Positions 8,087-16,098 of a stretch of DNA of 50,507 nucleotides are shown piece by piece. Numbering within the stretch: the first letter of the stretch is position 1; the number at the start of each line of letters is the position of its first letter. A program made the translations under genes and the position numbers. The stretch comes from Chloroflexi bacterium HGW-Chloroflexi-4 (GTDB lineage Bacteria > Chloroflexota > Anaerolineae > Anaerolineales > Anaerolineaceae). Location: contig PHBW01000029.1 in NCBI GenBank assembly GCA_002840715.1, positions 1-50,507 of the forward strand, read 5' to 3'. Below the pieces are notes generated by a model. It did no database searches, was not told the origin of the DNA, and saw only the letters and a program-made list of their open reading frames with translations.

Positions 8087-9430
8087 ATGTCACCTGCTTC
8101 GTTTGAATCAAAACGTGCTCCTTTTTTCAAAGATGTTCCCGACGAAAAGTGGAATGACTGGCGCTGGCAGATGGCTAACCGCCTGAATTCAGTGGAAGAT
8201 TTCAACCAGGTTCTAAAGCTCACCCCCAGCGAAGAAAAAGCCCTTTCAACCCCCGGGTTGTTTCGCGTGGATGTGACACCCTATTATGTCTCGCTGATCA
8301 ACCCCGACGACGTGGATGATCCCATCCGCAAACAGATCATCCCCACCGCGGGCGAAGTGGATGTCTTTACCGGTATGATGGAAGACTCTCTGGCAGAAGA
8401 CCGCCATTCGCCTGTGCCGGGCCTCGTTCACCGTTATCCTGACAGGGTGTTGATGCTGGTCACCACCCAGTGCGCGTCTTACTGCCGTTATTGCACCCGT
8501 GCGCGCATCGTGGGCGACCCCACCCAAACCTTCTCTCGCACCGACTTTGATGCCCAGATCGAATATCTCAAGAATACCCCCCAGGTGAGAGATGTGCTGC
8601 TCTCAGGCGGCGATCCACTCACCCTGGCACCCAAGGTGCTTGAAGAACTGCTCACCCGGCTGCGCGAAATTCCTCACATCGAGATCATCCGCATCGGATC
8701 GCGTGTGCCCGTCTTCATGCCTATGCGCGTCACCACCGAACTGACCGACATGCTGCAGAAATTCCACCCATTGTGGCTTAATATCCATGTCAACCACCCC
8801 AACGAGATCTCGCAGGAACTCGCAGAGTCCATGGATAAACTTTCTCGCGCTGGCATTCCGTTGGGCAACCAATCCGTGCTGTTGGCGGGCATCAATGACT
8901 GTGTTCACATCCAGCGTGACCTGGTGCAGAAACTGGTACGCATCCGTGTGCGGCCTTACTACCTTTACCAGTGTGACCTGGTGGAAGGCGCCGGGCACTT
9001 CCGTACCCCTGTAGCCAAGGGCATTGAAATCATCGAAGGCCTGCGCGGACACACTTCCGGCTATTCGGTGCCAACCTACGTCGTGGATGCTCCTGGCGGC
9101 GGCGGCAAGATCCCTGTCATGCCCAACTACTTCATCAGCTCCTCTGACCATAAAGTCATCCTGCGCAACTACGAAGGCTACATCACCACTTACGAAGAAC
9201 CGCAAAATTACACCATCCACGACCCAAAAACCTGCAGTTACTGCCAGAACAAACGCTCTGAGCCGGGTCAATCCGGTGTCAGCGGCCTGTTGGATGGCGA
9301 AGCCATGTTCATCGAACCTGAGCACTTTGAAGAGCTCCACAACCGTGGCGGCGGTCAGCATCGTCTGCGCGCCGATAGCGACAAGTGGAAGCCGTTGGGG
9401 ATCGGGGATGGAAAAAGCAGTAATGAGTAA
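8087..9430 (+). CDS. kamA: Lysine 2,3-aminomutase (radical SAM, PLP)
   Basis: KamA converts L-lysine to L-beta-lysine with a radical SAM [4Fe-4S] cluster and PLP. The product has 447 residues. The cluster motif is Cys129-x3-Cys133-x2-Cys136 (CASYCRYC). The PLP lysine is Lys341 in PGGGGK. Both aspartates that bind the substrate amino group in clostridial lysine aminomutase are present: Asp297 in QCDLVEG and Asp334 in VVDAPGGGGK. In glutamate 2,3-aminomutases these positions differ, so lysine is the likely substrate. A C-terminal CSYC pair probably helps bind zinc. Neighbours do not include a lysine fermentation cluster or an adjacent beta-lysine acetyltransferase, so the product may serve as an osmolyte precursor or enter a pathway elsewhere. 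Confidence 0.93.
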   Translation: MSPASFESKRAPFFKDVPDEKWNDWRWQMANRLNSVEDFNQVLKLTPSEEKALSTPGLFRVDVTPYYVSLINPDDVDDPIRKQIIPTAGEVDVFTGMMEDSLAEDRHSPVPGLVHRYPDRVLMLVTTQCASYCRYCTRARIVGDPTQTFSRTDFDAQIEYLKNTPQVRDVLLSGGDPLTLAPKVLEELLTRLREIPHIEIIRIGSRVPVFMPMRVTTELTDMLQKFHPLWLNIHVNHPNEISQELAESMDKLSRAGIPLGNQSVLLAGINDCVHIQRDLVQKLVRIRVRPYYLYQCDLVEGAGHFRTPVAKGIEIIEGLRGHTSGYSVPTYVVDAPGGGGKIPVMPNYFISSSDHKVILRNYEGYITTYEEPQNYTIHDPKTCSYCQNKRSEPGQSGVSGLLDGEAMFIEPEHFEELHNRGGGQHRLRADSDKWKPLGIGDGKSSNE

Positions 9431-9445
9431 ATATGTTTTTCATGT

Positions 9446-9473
9446 GAGAACAGAGAACTGAGAGCTGAGAACC
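9446..9473. repeat. Heptamer array A, upstream of the S23 gene
   Basis: Four consecutive 7-base units: GAGAACA, GAGAACT, GAGAGCT, GAGAACC, followed by GTCAAAAA. The period is exactly 7. The units are in inverted orientation relative to the array downstream of the S23 gene, so the two can pair as RNA. Confidence 0.95.
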
Positions 9474-9495
9474 GTCAAAAACAGGGAATATTTAC

Positions 9496-9930
9496 GTGAC
9501 AACAACTGGTTTGGAGCGATTGAATTGTTGGGTAAAAGCTCGCGATTATGCAAAAGTTATTTATCGCGAGGTGTTGCCTCTGTTACCAGCAGATGAAAAG
9601 TACAACCTTAATTCTCAAATTAGAAGAGCGGCTACCAGCATTCCTGCGAATATTGCAGAGGGCTATGGAAGATATTATTATCAATCCAATATTCAGTTTT
9701 GTTATAATGCTCGTGGTTCTTTGGAAGAATTGTTGAGTCATCTGGTGCTTTCTCGCGATTTCGGGTACATTAATAATGATGTGTATGAAAAAGTAATTGA
9801 GCAAGGTAATAATCTGGATCTTTTGCTTAATGGATATATAACTTATTTAAGAAAAACCAAGCAAGGCGAAAAAGAATTTACTTTGCAAAAATCCATTCAA
9901 GAAGATCACGCGATTTATATTGAGGAATAA
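9496..9930 (+). CDS. S23-type four-helix-bundle protein
   Basis: A protein of 144 residues of the S23/IVP four-helix-bundle family, first known from open reading frames in intervening sequences of bacterial 23S rRNA. The diagnostic core is present: LNSQIRRAATSIPANIAEGYGR, then FCYNARGSLEELLSHL. The start is GTG at 9496 with an AGGGAAT site upstream. The C-terminal 25 residues are charged and probably disordered. The gene is more AT-rich than kamA and the aldo/keto reductase gene on either side, and is flanked by inverted heptamer arrays at 9446-9473 and 9943-9998, which suggests a mobile or once-mobile unit. Avd of diversity-generating retroelements is a distant relative, but no reverse transcriptase is present. 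Confidence 0.88.
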   Translation: MTTTGLERLNCWVKARDYAKVIYREVLPLLPADEKYNLNSQIRRAATSIPANIAEGYGRYYYQSNIQFCYNARGSLEELLSHLVLSRDFGYINNDVYEKVIEQGNNLDLLLNGYITYLRKTKQGEKEFTLQKSIQEDHAIYIEE

Positions 9931-9942
9931 GCAAATACAATT

Positions 9943-9998
9943 TTCTCGGTTCTCGGTTCTCGGTTCTCGGTTCTCGGTTCTCGGTTCTCGGTTCTCGA
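9943..9998. repeat. Heptamer array B, downstream of the S23 gene
   Basis: Eight head-to-tail units: seven perfect TTCTCGG and a final TTCTCGA. It lies 12 bases after the S23 stop codon and about 20 bases before the aldo/keto reductase start. It is complementary to array A. The identity of its units suggests recent expansion compared with the divergent units elsewhere. Confidence 0.97.
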
Positions 9999-10019
9999 CT
10001 AACCCTCTAAGGAGTTAAT

Positions 10020-10979
10020 ATGCACTACAGACGACTCGGTCATTCAGGATTAAAGGTAAGCGAGATCTCACTCGGATCGTGGGTAACATTTGGCAATCAA
10101 CTGGACGAAAATTCAGCCATTGCATTGATTAAGGAAGCCTTCAGCCAGGGCATCAACTTCTTCGACAACGCGGATATGTACGCCAACGGCGTTGCGGAGA
10201 CTGTGATGGGCAAAGCCATCAAAACGATGCCCAGACCTGAGTTAGTCATTTCAAGCAAGGTCTTCTGGCCGACCATGAAAGGCCCCAACGGCCGCGGACT
10301 CTCGCGCAAGCACATCACCGAATCCATCCACGCCAGCCTCAAGCGCCTCGGCACGGACTATGTGGACCTCTACTTCTGCCACCGCTACGACCCCGACACC
10401 CCCGTGGAAGAAGTCGTGCGCACCATGACCGACCTTGTCCATCAGGGCAAGATCCTCTATTGGGGCACCTCTGAGTGGGAAGCCTCACAGGTCATGCAGG
10501 CTTACGGCACCGCCCGCGAGTTCGGGCTCATCCCCCCCACCATGGATCAGCCCCAGTACAACCTCTTTCACCGCAAACGCGTTGAGGATGACCTTATGCC
10601 CGTCTGCCGAGAACTCGGCATCGGCCTCACCACCTTCAGCCCGCTGTATTACGGCATCCTCTCCGGTAAATATAATGATGGCATCCCTCAGGGCAGCCGC
10701 GCTTCACTGGATGATTATGCCTGGATCAAGGAACGCATCACCCCGCAGCGCATCGAGATCGTCCGCCAGCTCACCCTGGTGGCCAACGACCTCGGCATTA
10801 CCCCCGCCCAGCTTGCCATTGCCTGGGTCTTGCGCCGCAAGGAAGTCTCCTCTGTAATTACCGGTGCCACCCGCCTTGAGCAATTGGATGAAAATTTGGG
10901 CGCCTCTGAGGCTTACGAAAAACTCACCGAGCTGGATATTGACCGTATCTTTGCCTGCCTTGCCAGTTACCAGGAGTAA
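10020..10979 (+). CDS. Aldo/keto reductase (potassium-channel beta-subunit type)
   Basis: A cytoplasmic NADPH-dependent aldehyde/ketone reductase with a TIM-barrel fold, 319 residues. The catalytic tetrad is recognisable: Asp in FFDNADMY, Tyr six residues later, Lys in ISSKVFWP and His in DLYFCHRYD. The C-terminal region with SPLYYGILSGKY and ITPAQLAIAWVLRRKEVSSVITGATRLEQL is typical of the AKR6/YghZ branch. A strong AAGGAG site lies after array B. The CDGSH gene begins 2 bases after its stop, so the two are co-transcribed and probably coupled. The substrate cannot be told from sequence. Confidence 0.92.
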   Translation: MHYRRLGHSGLKVSEISLGSWVTFGNQLDENSAIALIKEAFSQGINFFDNADMYANGVAETVMGKAIKTMPRPELVISSKVFWPTMKGPNGRGLSRKHITESIHASLKRLGTDYVDLYFCHRYDPDTPVEEVVRTMTDLVHQGKILYWGTSEWEASQVMQAYGTAREFGLIPPTMDQPQYNLFHRKRVEDDLMPVCRELGIGLTTFSPLYYGILSGKYNDGIPQGSRASLDDYAWIKERITPQRIEIVRQLTLVANDLGITPAQLAIAWVLRRKEVSSVITGATRLEQLDENLGASEAYEKLTELDIDRIFACLASYQE

Positions 10980-10981
10980 TC

Positions 10982-11704
10982 ATGACTGAAAAGAAAACCA
11001 CAAAAGGCACCATTAAAGTCCAATCCTTCGGCCCCTACCTGGTGGAAGGCGACATTCCGCTGGTTCACAAGACACAGATCGTCTCGGAATACGGCGAACC
11101 CCTCAACTGGAAAACCGATGAGGTGCTCAAAACCGAAGGCCCCTACGAACTCTGTCGCTGCGGACATTCGCACGAGAAACCCTTCTGCGACAGCACCCAC
11201 TGCGAATGTGATTTTGACGGAATGGAAAAAGCCCCCACAGACAACTTCGTTGATCGCCAGCGCGTCAACGACAGCGGTACCGGCATTGTGGTGAAATCTG
11301 ATTTCACACTCTGCATGGATTCAGGCTTTTGCGGTAACCGCCTTGTAAACATCAAAAAGATGATCGCGGATACCGCCGAACCCAAGGTGCGCGCCGAGAT
11401 CATGGCCATGATCGACCGCTGCCCCTCCGGCACTTACAGCTACGCCATGGATAAAGATAGTGAAGACATCGAAGCGGATTATCCCGTGCAGATTGCCGTC
11501 ACCACCGAGATCACCTCTGAAGGCCCCATTGAAGGCTCACTGTGGGCTACCGGATACATCCCCGTTGAGCGCTCGGACGGCAAACCTTTCGAAACCCGCA
11601 ACCGCGTCACCCTCTGCAACTGCGGCGAATCCAAAAAGAAACCCCTCTGCGACGGAACCCACCGCCATGACCAGGAAGAAGCACTCAAGAAAGCCAAGGC
11701 TTAA
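10982..11704 (+). CDS. Double-CDGSH iron-sulfur protein with divergent ferredoxin region
   Basis: A soluble protein of 240 residues with two CDGSH-type [2Fe-2S] motifs: CRCGHSHEKPFCDSTH (about residues 58-73) and CNCGESKKKPLCDGTH (about 213-228), each with the three Cys and one His ligand pattern. Between them CMDSGFCGN and a later DRCPSGTYSY resemble the divergent [4Fe-4S] mono-cluster domain often fused to CDGSH. The role is probably electron transfer or redox sensing. It follows the aldo/keto reductase by 2 bases, so it may exchange electrons with it or share its regulation; this is an inference. A strong terminator follows. Confidence 0.88.
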   Translation: MTEKKTTKGTIKVQSFGPYLVEGDIPLVHKTQIVSEYGEPLNWKTDEVLKTEGPYELCRCGHSHEKPFCDSTHCECDFDGMEKAPTDNFVDRQRVNDSGTGIVVKSDFTLCMDSGFCGNRLVNIKKMIADTAEPKVRAEIMAMIDRCPSGTYSYAMDKDSEDIEADYPVQIAVTTEITSEGPIEGSLWATGYIPVERSDGKPFETRNRVTLCNCGESKKKPLCDGTHRHDQEEALKKAKA

Positions 11705-11751
11705 TAATTAACCTGGTTTGGTGAACTGGAAAAACTTGACCATTTAACTAC

Positions 11752-11778
11752 AAAGGCCACCGACAACCGGTGGCCTTT
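11752..11778 (+). terminator. Terminator after the aldo/keto reductase-CDGSH operon
   Basis: AAAGGCCACCG (11752-11762) pairs perfectly with CGGTGGCCTTT (11768-11778) across a 5-base loop. Only a short T-run follows. The stem is strong and also faces pheT, which converges from the right. Confidence 0.8.
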
Positions 11779-11840
11779 GCTCTTCCTAATCATTTTATCT
11801 AAATCACTAATTACAATCTCAATTACTAATTGTTCTTGAC

Positions 11841-11868
11841 GGTTCTCTATTCTCGATTCTCAGCTCTC
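11841..11868. repeat. Heptamer array C, abutting the pheT stop
   Basis: TTGAC followed by four 7-base units: GGTTCTC, TATTCTC, GATTCTC, AGCTCTC. It ends four bases before the pheT stop codon, so it is in the pheT trailer. No inverted partner is evident to its left. AT-rich, loosely 7-periodic sequence of the CTAATTA/AATTACT kind precedes it. Confidence 0.9.
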
Positions 11869-11872
11869 GGAA

Positions 11873-14413
11873 CTACCCCCTCAACTTCGCCTTGAACTCA
11901 TACTCCATGCGCTTGATGATCTTGTTGCGCAATGCCGCCACTTCCGCCGCCTCAAGCGTACGGTCGGGAGCGATGTAGGTCAGCTTGTAGGCCAGGCTCT
12001 TCTTGCCTGCGCCGATCTGCTCGCTGCGGAAGATGTCGAACAGCTTCACATCCGCCAGCAGCTTGCCGCCCGTCTGACGGATCAAGGCTTCGGCTTTCTC
12101 GGCAGCCAGCTCTTCATCCAGAATGAAGGCCAGATCCTCGATCACCGGCGGAAAGACCGGCACATCCACAGTCTGGTAGAGCGGAGGCACCAGCTCGATC
12201 AGCAGGTCAAGGTCAAACTCGGCCGCCAGCACCGGCACTTTGAACGTGGCGGGGAAGTCGTAATTGCCCTTCACCTTGGGGTGCAGTTCGCCCATCACGC
12301 CGATCTGCTTGTCGCCCACCATAACCCGCGCGCACTTGCCTGGGTGATAGCTCGGATGTTCGCCGGCTTCATACTTCACATCATTCAGACGCAGCCCTTG
12401 CAGCAATCCGTGAACCACGCCCTTCAAATCATAGAAATCCATCGCGCCGGTGTCTGCGGGCTGCCAGCCTGAAGCGGATCGCGCTCCGCCCAGCACCATC
12501 GCCAGCCGTTTCAACTCATCCGGCAGACCGCTGGGGTCTTCACCTGCCAAGAAGATCGGACCGATCTCAAAGAAGGCCAGCCGCTCGCGGATGCGCGAAT
12601 TGCGCTCGGCCACATCCAGCACGCTCGCCAAAACGGAGTGTCGCAAAAATCCTTTTTCATAAGCCAGCGGGTTGGCGATTTTCACGTAAGGTTTGTTATC
12701 CTGCTCGGCGTCGGGCGAAAGCCGTTTGGCCTCCCGCTCAGGTGTGGACCATCTATAGCTGATGGCCTCCTGCAAGCCCAGCGCCACCAGCAGATCGCGC
12801 ACGCGCTCTTCCTTCACCAGCACGGGGTTGCCGATCTGCGGCGGCAGGTTGTCGGCCATGCGCATCTCGGGGATGTTGTCATAACCGTAGACGCGCGCAA
12901 TTTCTTCCACCAAATCGGCTTTGCCCACCACGCCCTCGTTGATATCCAGGCGGTGGTCGGGGCAGGTGGCCTTCACGGATGTGCCGCTCACGACCACCTT
13001 GAATTCAAGCCTTGCCAGCAGTTCGGCCATCTGCAAAACGGGGATGTCGATGCCCAGCCAGCGTTTGACGTCTTGCTCAGTCACTTCCACCACCGGGTCA
13101 TTCGCCGGTAGCGGATAGGCGTCTGCCAATCCCGGTGCCACTTCGCCGCCAGCCCAGGCGCGCATGAATTCAAGGCAGCGCCTTTGGCCGCGTTCTGCCA
13201 TGGCCGGGTGCACCCCGCGCGACATACGGTAGGAGGCTTCAGAATTCAGGTTGTGCGCCCTGGCCGTCTTGCGGATGTTGATCATGTTCCACACGGCGCC
13301 TTCCAGCAGCACATTGGTGGTCTCATCGCTTACTTCGGTCTCTTCGCCGCCCATGATGCCTGCGATTGAGAGCGAACCTGCTTCATCGCACACCAGGGTG
13401 GTGAAGGTGTCCAGCTTGCGTTCAATGCCATCGAGCGTGGTGATCTTTTCACCCGCTTTGGCCGCGCGCGTGATGATCTTCACCGGCTTGCCGGCCGCGC
13501 GTTTCACCAGTTTGTCATAGTCAAAGGCGTGTAGCGGTTCGCCCAGTTCGATCATAGCGTAGTTGGTGGCATCCACAATGTTGTTGATGGAGCGCATGCC
13601 GTACATCTTCAAGCGGCGCTGCACCCATTCAGGGCTGGGGCCGACCTTGACGTTGTGCACCAACCCGGCGGTGAAGCGCGGATTGTTTTTCGGCTCGGTA
13701 ATTTCAAGCGTGCAGAAATCCGCTTTGCCGGCGGGAGGCTGTACATCCCACTTGGGAAGCTTGAGCGGTTTGCCGGTGATGGCCGCAATCTCGCGCGCCA
13801 ACCCTAAAATGGATGCGCATCTCGCAAACGACGGCAGCAGGTTCACCTCGATCACCGCGTCGCCCAGCACGTCCACCAGCGGCGTGCCGGCCTTGACGTC
13901 GTCAGCGAGGAACATGATGCCCTCGTGTTCTTCAGAGATGCCCAGCTCCTTCTCCGAGCACACCATCGAGTACGAATCCACCCCGCGGATCTTGGCGGGC
14001 TTCAAGGTGGTCAGCACCAGCCCTTCGGCGTGTCCGTCGTAGATTTGGGCGCCTTCCTTCGCATAGGCAACGATCAGCGGTTTGGGCAGCGGACCGATGC
14101 CTTTGTATTCAAACAAGTTCGGCGCGCCGGTCAGCACCAGGTGCTCGCGTTCGCCGTCAAACAACTTGCACAGCGTAAGTCTATCCGCGTTGGGGTGGGG
14201 CAGCACCTCGCTGATCGAGGCGGCCACGATCTTCTCGCGGTCCCACTCAAGACCGGTCACCTTGGCATCCAGCGTGCCGGGCGCGGGCATTGGCAGGCCG
14301 ATGATCTTCACTTCCTCAACTTCCATGCCGGCCATCGTGATCAGGTGCGCCAGTTCCGCCAGCGGAAGATCAATATCAACAAACTCTTTAATCCAGGATA
14401 AAGGGGCTTTCAT
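11873..14413 (-). CDS. pheT: Phenylalanyl-tRNA synthetase beta subunit
   Basis: PheT forms the alpha2-beta2 enzyme that charges tRNA-Phe. At 846 residues it is slightly longer than average. In order: an N-terminal region beginning MKAPLSWIKEFVDIDLPL, the tRNA-binding OB domain (about 45-165), the B3/B4 editing domain, B5 (about 440-520), the pseudo-catalytic core, and a C-terminal ferredoxin-like anticodon-binding domain (from about 750, PVFPPVIEDLAFILDEEL). It is downstream of pheS but separated by a 272-base gap with a heptamer-bounded element, longer than the usual pheS-pheT spacing. Expression should depend on the pheS T-box unless that gap contains a promoter. Confidence 0.97.
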   Translation of the reverse strand: MKAPLSWIKEFVDIDLPLAELAHLITMAGMEVEEVKIIGLPMPAPGTLDAKVTGLEWDREKIVAASISEVLPHPNADRLTLCKLFDGEREHLVLTGAPNLFEYKGIGPLPKPLIVAYAKEGAQIYDGHAEGLVLTTLKPAKIRGVDSYSMVCSEKELGISEEHEGIMFLADDVKAGTPLVDVLGDAVIEVNLLPSFARCASILGLAREIAAITGKPLKLPKWDVQPPAGKADFCTLEITEPKNNPRFTAGLVHNVKVGPSPEWVQRRLKMYGMRSINNIVDATNYAMIELGEPLHAFDYDKLVKRAAGKPVKIITRAAKAGEKITTLDGIERKLDTFTTLVCDEAGSLSIAGIMGGEETEVSDETTNVLLEGAVWNMINIRKTARAHNLNSEASYRMSRGVHPAMAERGQRRCLEFMRAWAGGEVAPGLADAYPLPANDPVVEVTEQDVKRWLGIDIPVLQMAELLARLEFKVVVSGTSVKATCPDHRLDINEGVVGKADLVEEIARVYGYDNIPEMRMADNLPPQIGNPVLVKEERVRDLLVALGLQEAISYRWSTPEREAKRLSPDAEQDNKPYVKIANPLAYEKGFLRHSVLASVLDVAERNSRIRERLAFFEIGPIFLAGEDPSGLPDELKRLAMVLGGARSASGWQPADTGAMDFYDLKGVVHGLLQGLRLNDVKYEAGEHPSYHPGKCARVMVGDKQIGVMGELHPKVKGNYDFPATFKVPVLAAEFDLDLLIELVPPLYQTVDVPVFPPVIEDLAFILDEELAAEKAEALIRQTGGKLLADVKLFDIFRSEQIGAGKKSLAYKLTYIAPDRTLEAAEVAALRNKIIKRMEYEFKAKLRG

Positions 14414-14482
14414 TTGTTTACTCCAATTTGCTCGAGTTTCATTTCATGAGCCTTTGAATTTTTGGGTATAAGTAATTTATTC

Positions 14483-14657
14483 GAGAACCGAGAGTAGAGA
14501 ATAGAGAACTGTCAAACCCGGTTGGAATTTCGATTCAACTCTCTCCACTTTTGAATGAGTGTATTTTTTGTTTCTAAAACTCATATCTCAATTATCATTA
14601 CTTTTCTATATCAACCGTCAGATTTTGACGATTCTCGGTTCTCAGTTCTCTGCTCTC
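14483..14657. repeat. Heptamer-bounded inverted-repeat element between pheS and pheT (arrays D and E)
   Basis: Array D (14483-14510) is GAGAACC, GAGAGTA, GAGAATA, GAGAACT followed by GTCAAA. Array E (14630-14657) is preceded by TTTTGAC and reads GATTCTC, GGTTCTC, AGTTCTC, TGCTCTC. They face each other, giving imperfect terminal inverted repeats of about 35 bases around about 120 bases of AT-rich DNA with no supported gene. After array E two further related units, TACTCTC and TGCTCTC, run up to the pheS stop. The layout is that of a miniature non-coding version of the element around the S23 gene. Confidence 0.85.
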
Positions 14658-14685
14658 GAAAGGGTCTACTCTCTGCTCTCGTTAC

Positions 14686-15756
14686 TTAGAATTGCTCCAA
14701 AAACCGCAGATCATTCTCCCAAAAATAGCGGATGTCATTGATACCGTATCTCAGCATCGCAATGCGCTGCGGACCGAGGCCGAAGGCGAAACCGCTGTAA
14801 CGCTCGGGGTCGTAGCCGCCGTTGCGCAGCACGTTGGGGTTCACCATGCCGCATCCACCGATCTCAAGCCAGCCGCCGCCGCACACCGCGCAGCCCTTGC
14901 CGCCGCATAAGAAGCACTCCACATCGAACTCCGCGGACGGTTCCGTGAAGGGGAAGTAGCTCGCCCTGAAGCGCGTACGTACGTTCTGCCCGAACAGGCG
15001 CCGGGCTAAATCGGATAGCGTGGCTTTCAGGTTGCTGAAGGTGATACCTTCGCCCACTGCAATGCCCTCGATCTGATCGAACTGCGTCTCGTGACGCGCG
15101 TCTGTCTGCTCGTAGCGGTAGCACATGCCCGGCAGCACCAAACGGATGGCAGGCGGATTTTCGGGGTTGGTGGCCGCATACTCGCGCATCGAACGCACCT
15201 GCCCCGGGGATGTATGCGTGCGCATCACAATGGGGTTGTCGCCGCGCTCGCCGGCCTCCACAAAATAAGTGTCTTGCATATCGCGGGCGGGATGCCCCAC
15301 GGGGAAGTTCAATAGTTGGAAGTTATACTCATCCGTCTCAACCTCGCGCGAACGGTAAACCTGAAAGCCCATCTCGCCGAAGACGCGGTAAAGCTCGCGC
15401 AGCATCTGCGTATCGGGGTGCAGCCGACCGGGCGTCATGGGGCGTCCCGGCAGGGTCACATCCAGCTTTTCGCTGGCGATCGACGCCGCCAAAGCGGATT
15501 CCTTGATGCTTTCGCTGCGTTCGGCCAGTGCGGCCTCAAGCGCCACCTTAACGCGGTTGGCGGCCTGCCCCACCTGCGGACGCATCTCCGCAGACAGTTT
15601 GCCCAGGCTTTGAAACGCCTGTGTAATGGCCGTGTTCTTGCCCAGATATTGATTGCGCCAGGCCAGCAGCGCCTCTTCAGAGGCCACCGACTTCAAGTCT
15701 TCAAGCCCTTTGGCCAGGGCATCTTCCAGTTCTTGCAGCACGTTCTCTTCTGCCAT
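14686..15756 (-). CDS. pheS: Phenylalanyl-tRNA synthetase alpha subunit
   Basis: The catalytic class II subunit, about 356 residues. An N-terminal coiled-coil region (residues 1-100) precedes the catalytic core. Motif 2 is seen around GMCYRYEQTDARHETQFDQIEGI and motif 3 near GFAFGLGPQRIAMLRYGINDIR. A Cys-rich insert, CFLCGGKGCAVCGGG, is of the zinc-binding type found in many PheS proteins. The ATG at 15756 has an AGGAG site 6 bases upstream; the longer reading starts with a GTG inside that site. Control is by the T-box leader immediately upstream. Confidence 0.97.
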   Translation of the reverse strand: MAEENVLQELEDALAKGLEDLKSVASEEALLAWRNQYLGKNTAITQAFQSLGKLSAEMRPQVGQAANRVKVALEAALAERSESIKESALAASIASEKLDVTLPGRPMTPGRLHPDTQMLRELYRVFGEMGFQVYRSREVETDEYNFQLLNFPVGHPARDMQDTYFVEAGERGDNPIVMRTHTSPGQVRSMREYAATNPENPPAIRLVLPGMCYRYEQTDARHETQFDQIEGIAVGEGITFSNLKATLSDLARRLFGQNVRTRFRASYFPFTEPSAEFDVECFLCGGKGCAVCGGGWLEIGGCGMVNPNVLRNGGYDPERYSGFAFGLGPQRIAMLRYGINDIRYFWENDLRFLEQF

Positions 15757-15773
15757 TTTATTCTCCTGCACTT

Positions 15774-16092
15774 AAAAAAATAAACCCATCCCATAAATCG
15801 GGACGGGAGACATTTCCCGCGGTACCACCCGGCTTGGCCGCCTAACGGCCCTCTTTTTCCAACAACGCATCACGATGTGAGCGTGTCGGTCTCCCTTATA
15901 ACGTAGAGATTACGAACCCAACTACTCTTCCGGAACTCTTGGTTTTAACGGTTCTCAGTTCTCTGTTCTCGGATTTTCCCTGGGTTTGCTCAAGAGGGAA
16001 CTTCACCCGGTCTACCTCCGCGCGGGCTCTCAACGCTTCTGCCCGTTTCTCTGTCGGTATCCTCCGGCCTACTTTCCTCCGTCACTGCCTGT
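15774..16092 (-). promoter_or_regulatory. T-box riboswitch (phenylalanine) of pheST
   Basis: On the minus strand a long leader carries the T-box core GGGTGGTACCGCGGG (complement of 15816-15830), which pairs with the tRNA acceptor end in the antiterminator. A terminator follows: CCCGTCCC, 7-base loop, GGGATGGG, then TTTATTTTTTT (15774-15807). Stem I near the 5' end has the AGTA/GA kink-turn-like elements and the specifier loop GTGAAGTTCCC, with UUC (complement of 15998-16000) matching Phe. Uncharged tRNA-Phe should promote readthrough into pheS. A 7-base repeat array lies in the linker between stem I and the antiterminator region. Confidence 0.95.
15950..15970. repeat. Heptamer array F inside the pheS T-box leader
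   Basis: TTTTAAC followed by three 7-base units, GGTTCTC, AGTTCTC, TGTTCTC. It lies between T-box stem I and the 3' structured region, in a linker where an insertion could be tolerated. Confidence 0.92.
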
Positions 16093-16098
16093 GGGGGT

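Noticed and set aside
8603..9361. A 252-codon minus-strand open frame inside the aminomutase gene.
   Set aside because: It is the reverse shadow of a clearly conserved gene; its translation has no family features and no ribosome binding site.
9496..9930. Avd of a diversity-generating retroelement.
   Set aside because: The fold family is related, but there is no reverse transcriptase, template repeat or variable repeat nearby.
9943..9998. The tandem TTCTCGG array could be taken for a CRISPR array.
   Set aside because: Units are 7 bases, contiguous, with no spacers, and no cas genes are present.
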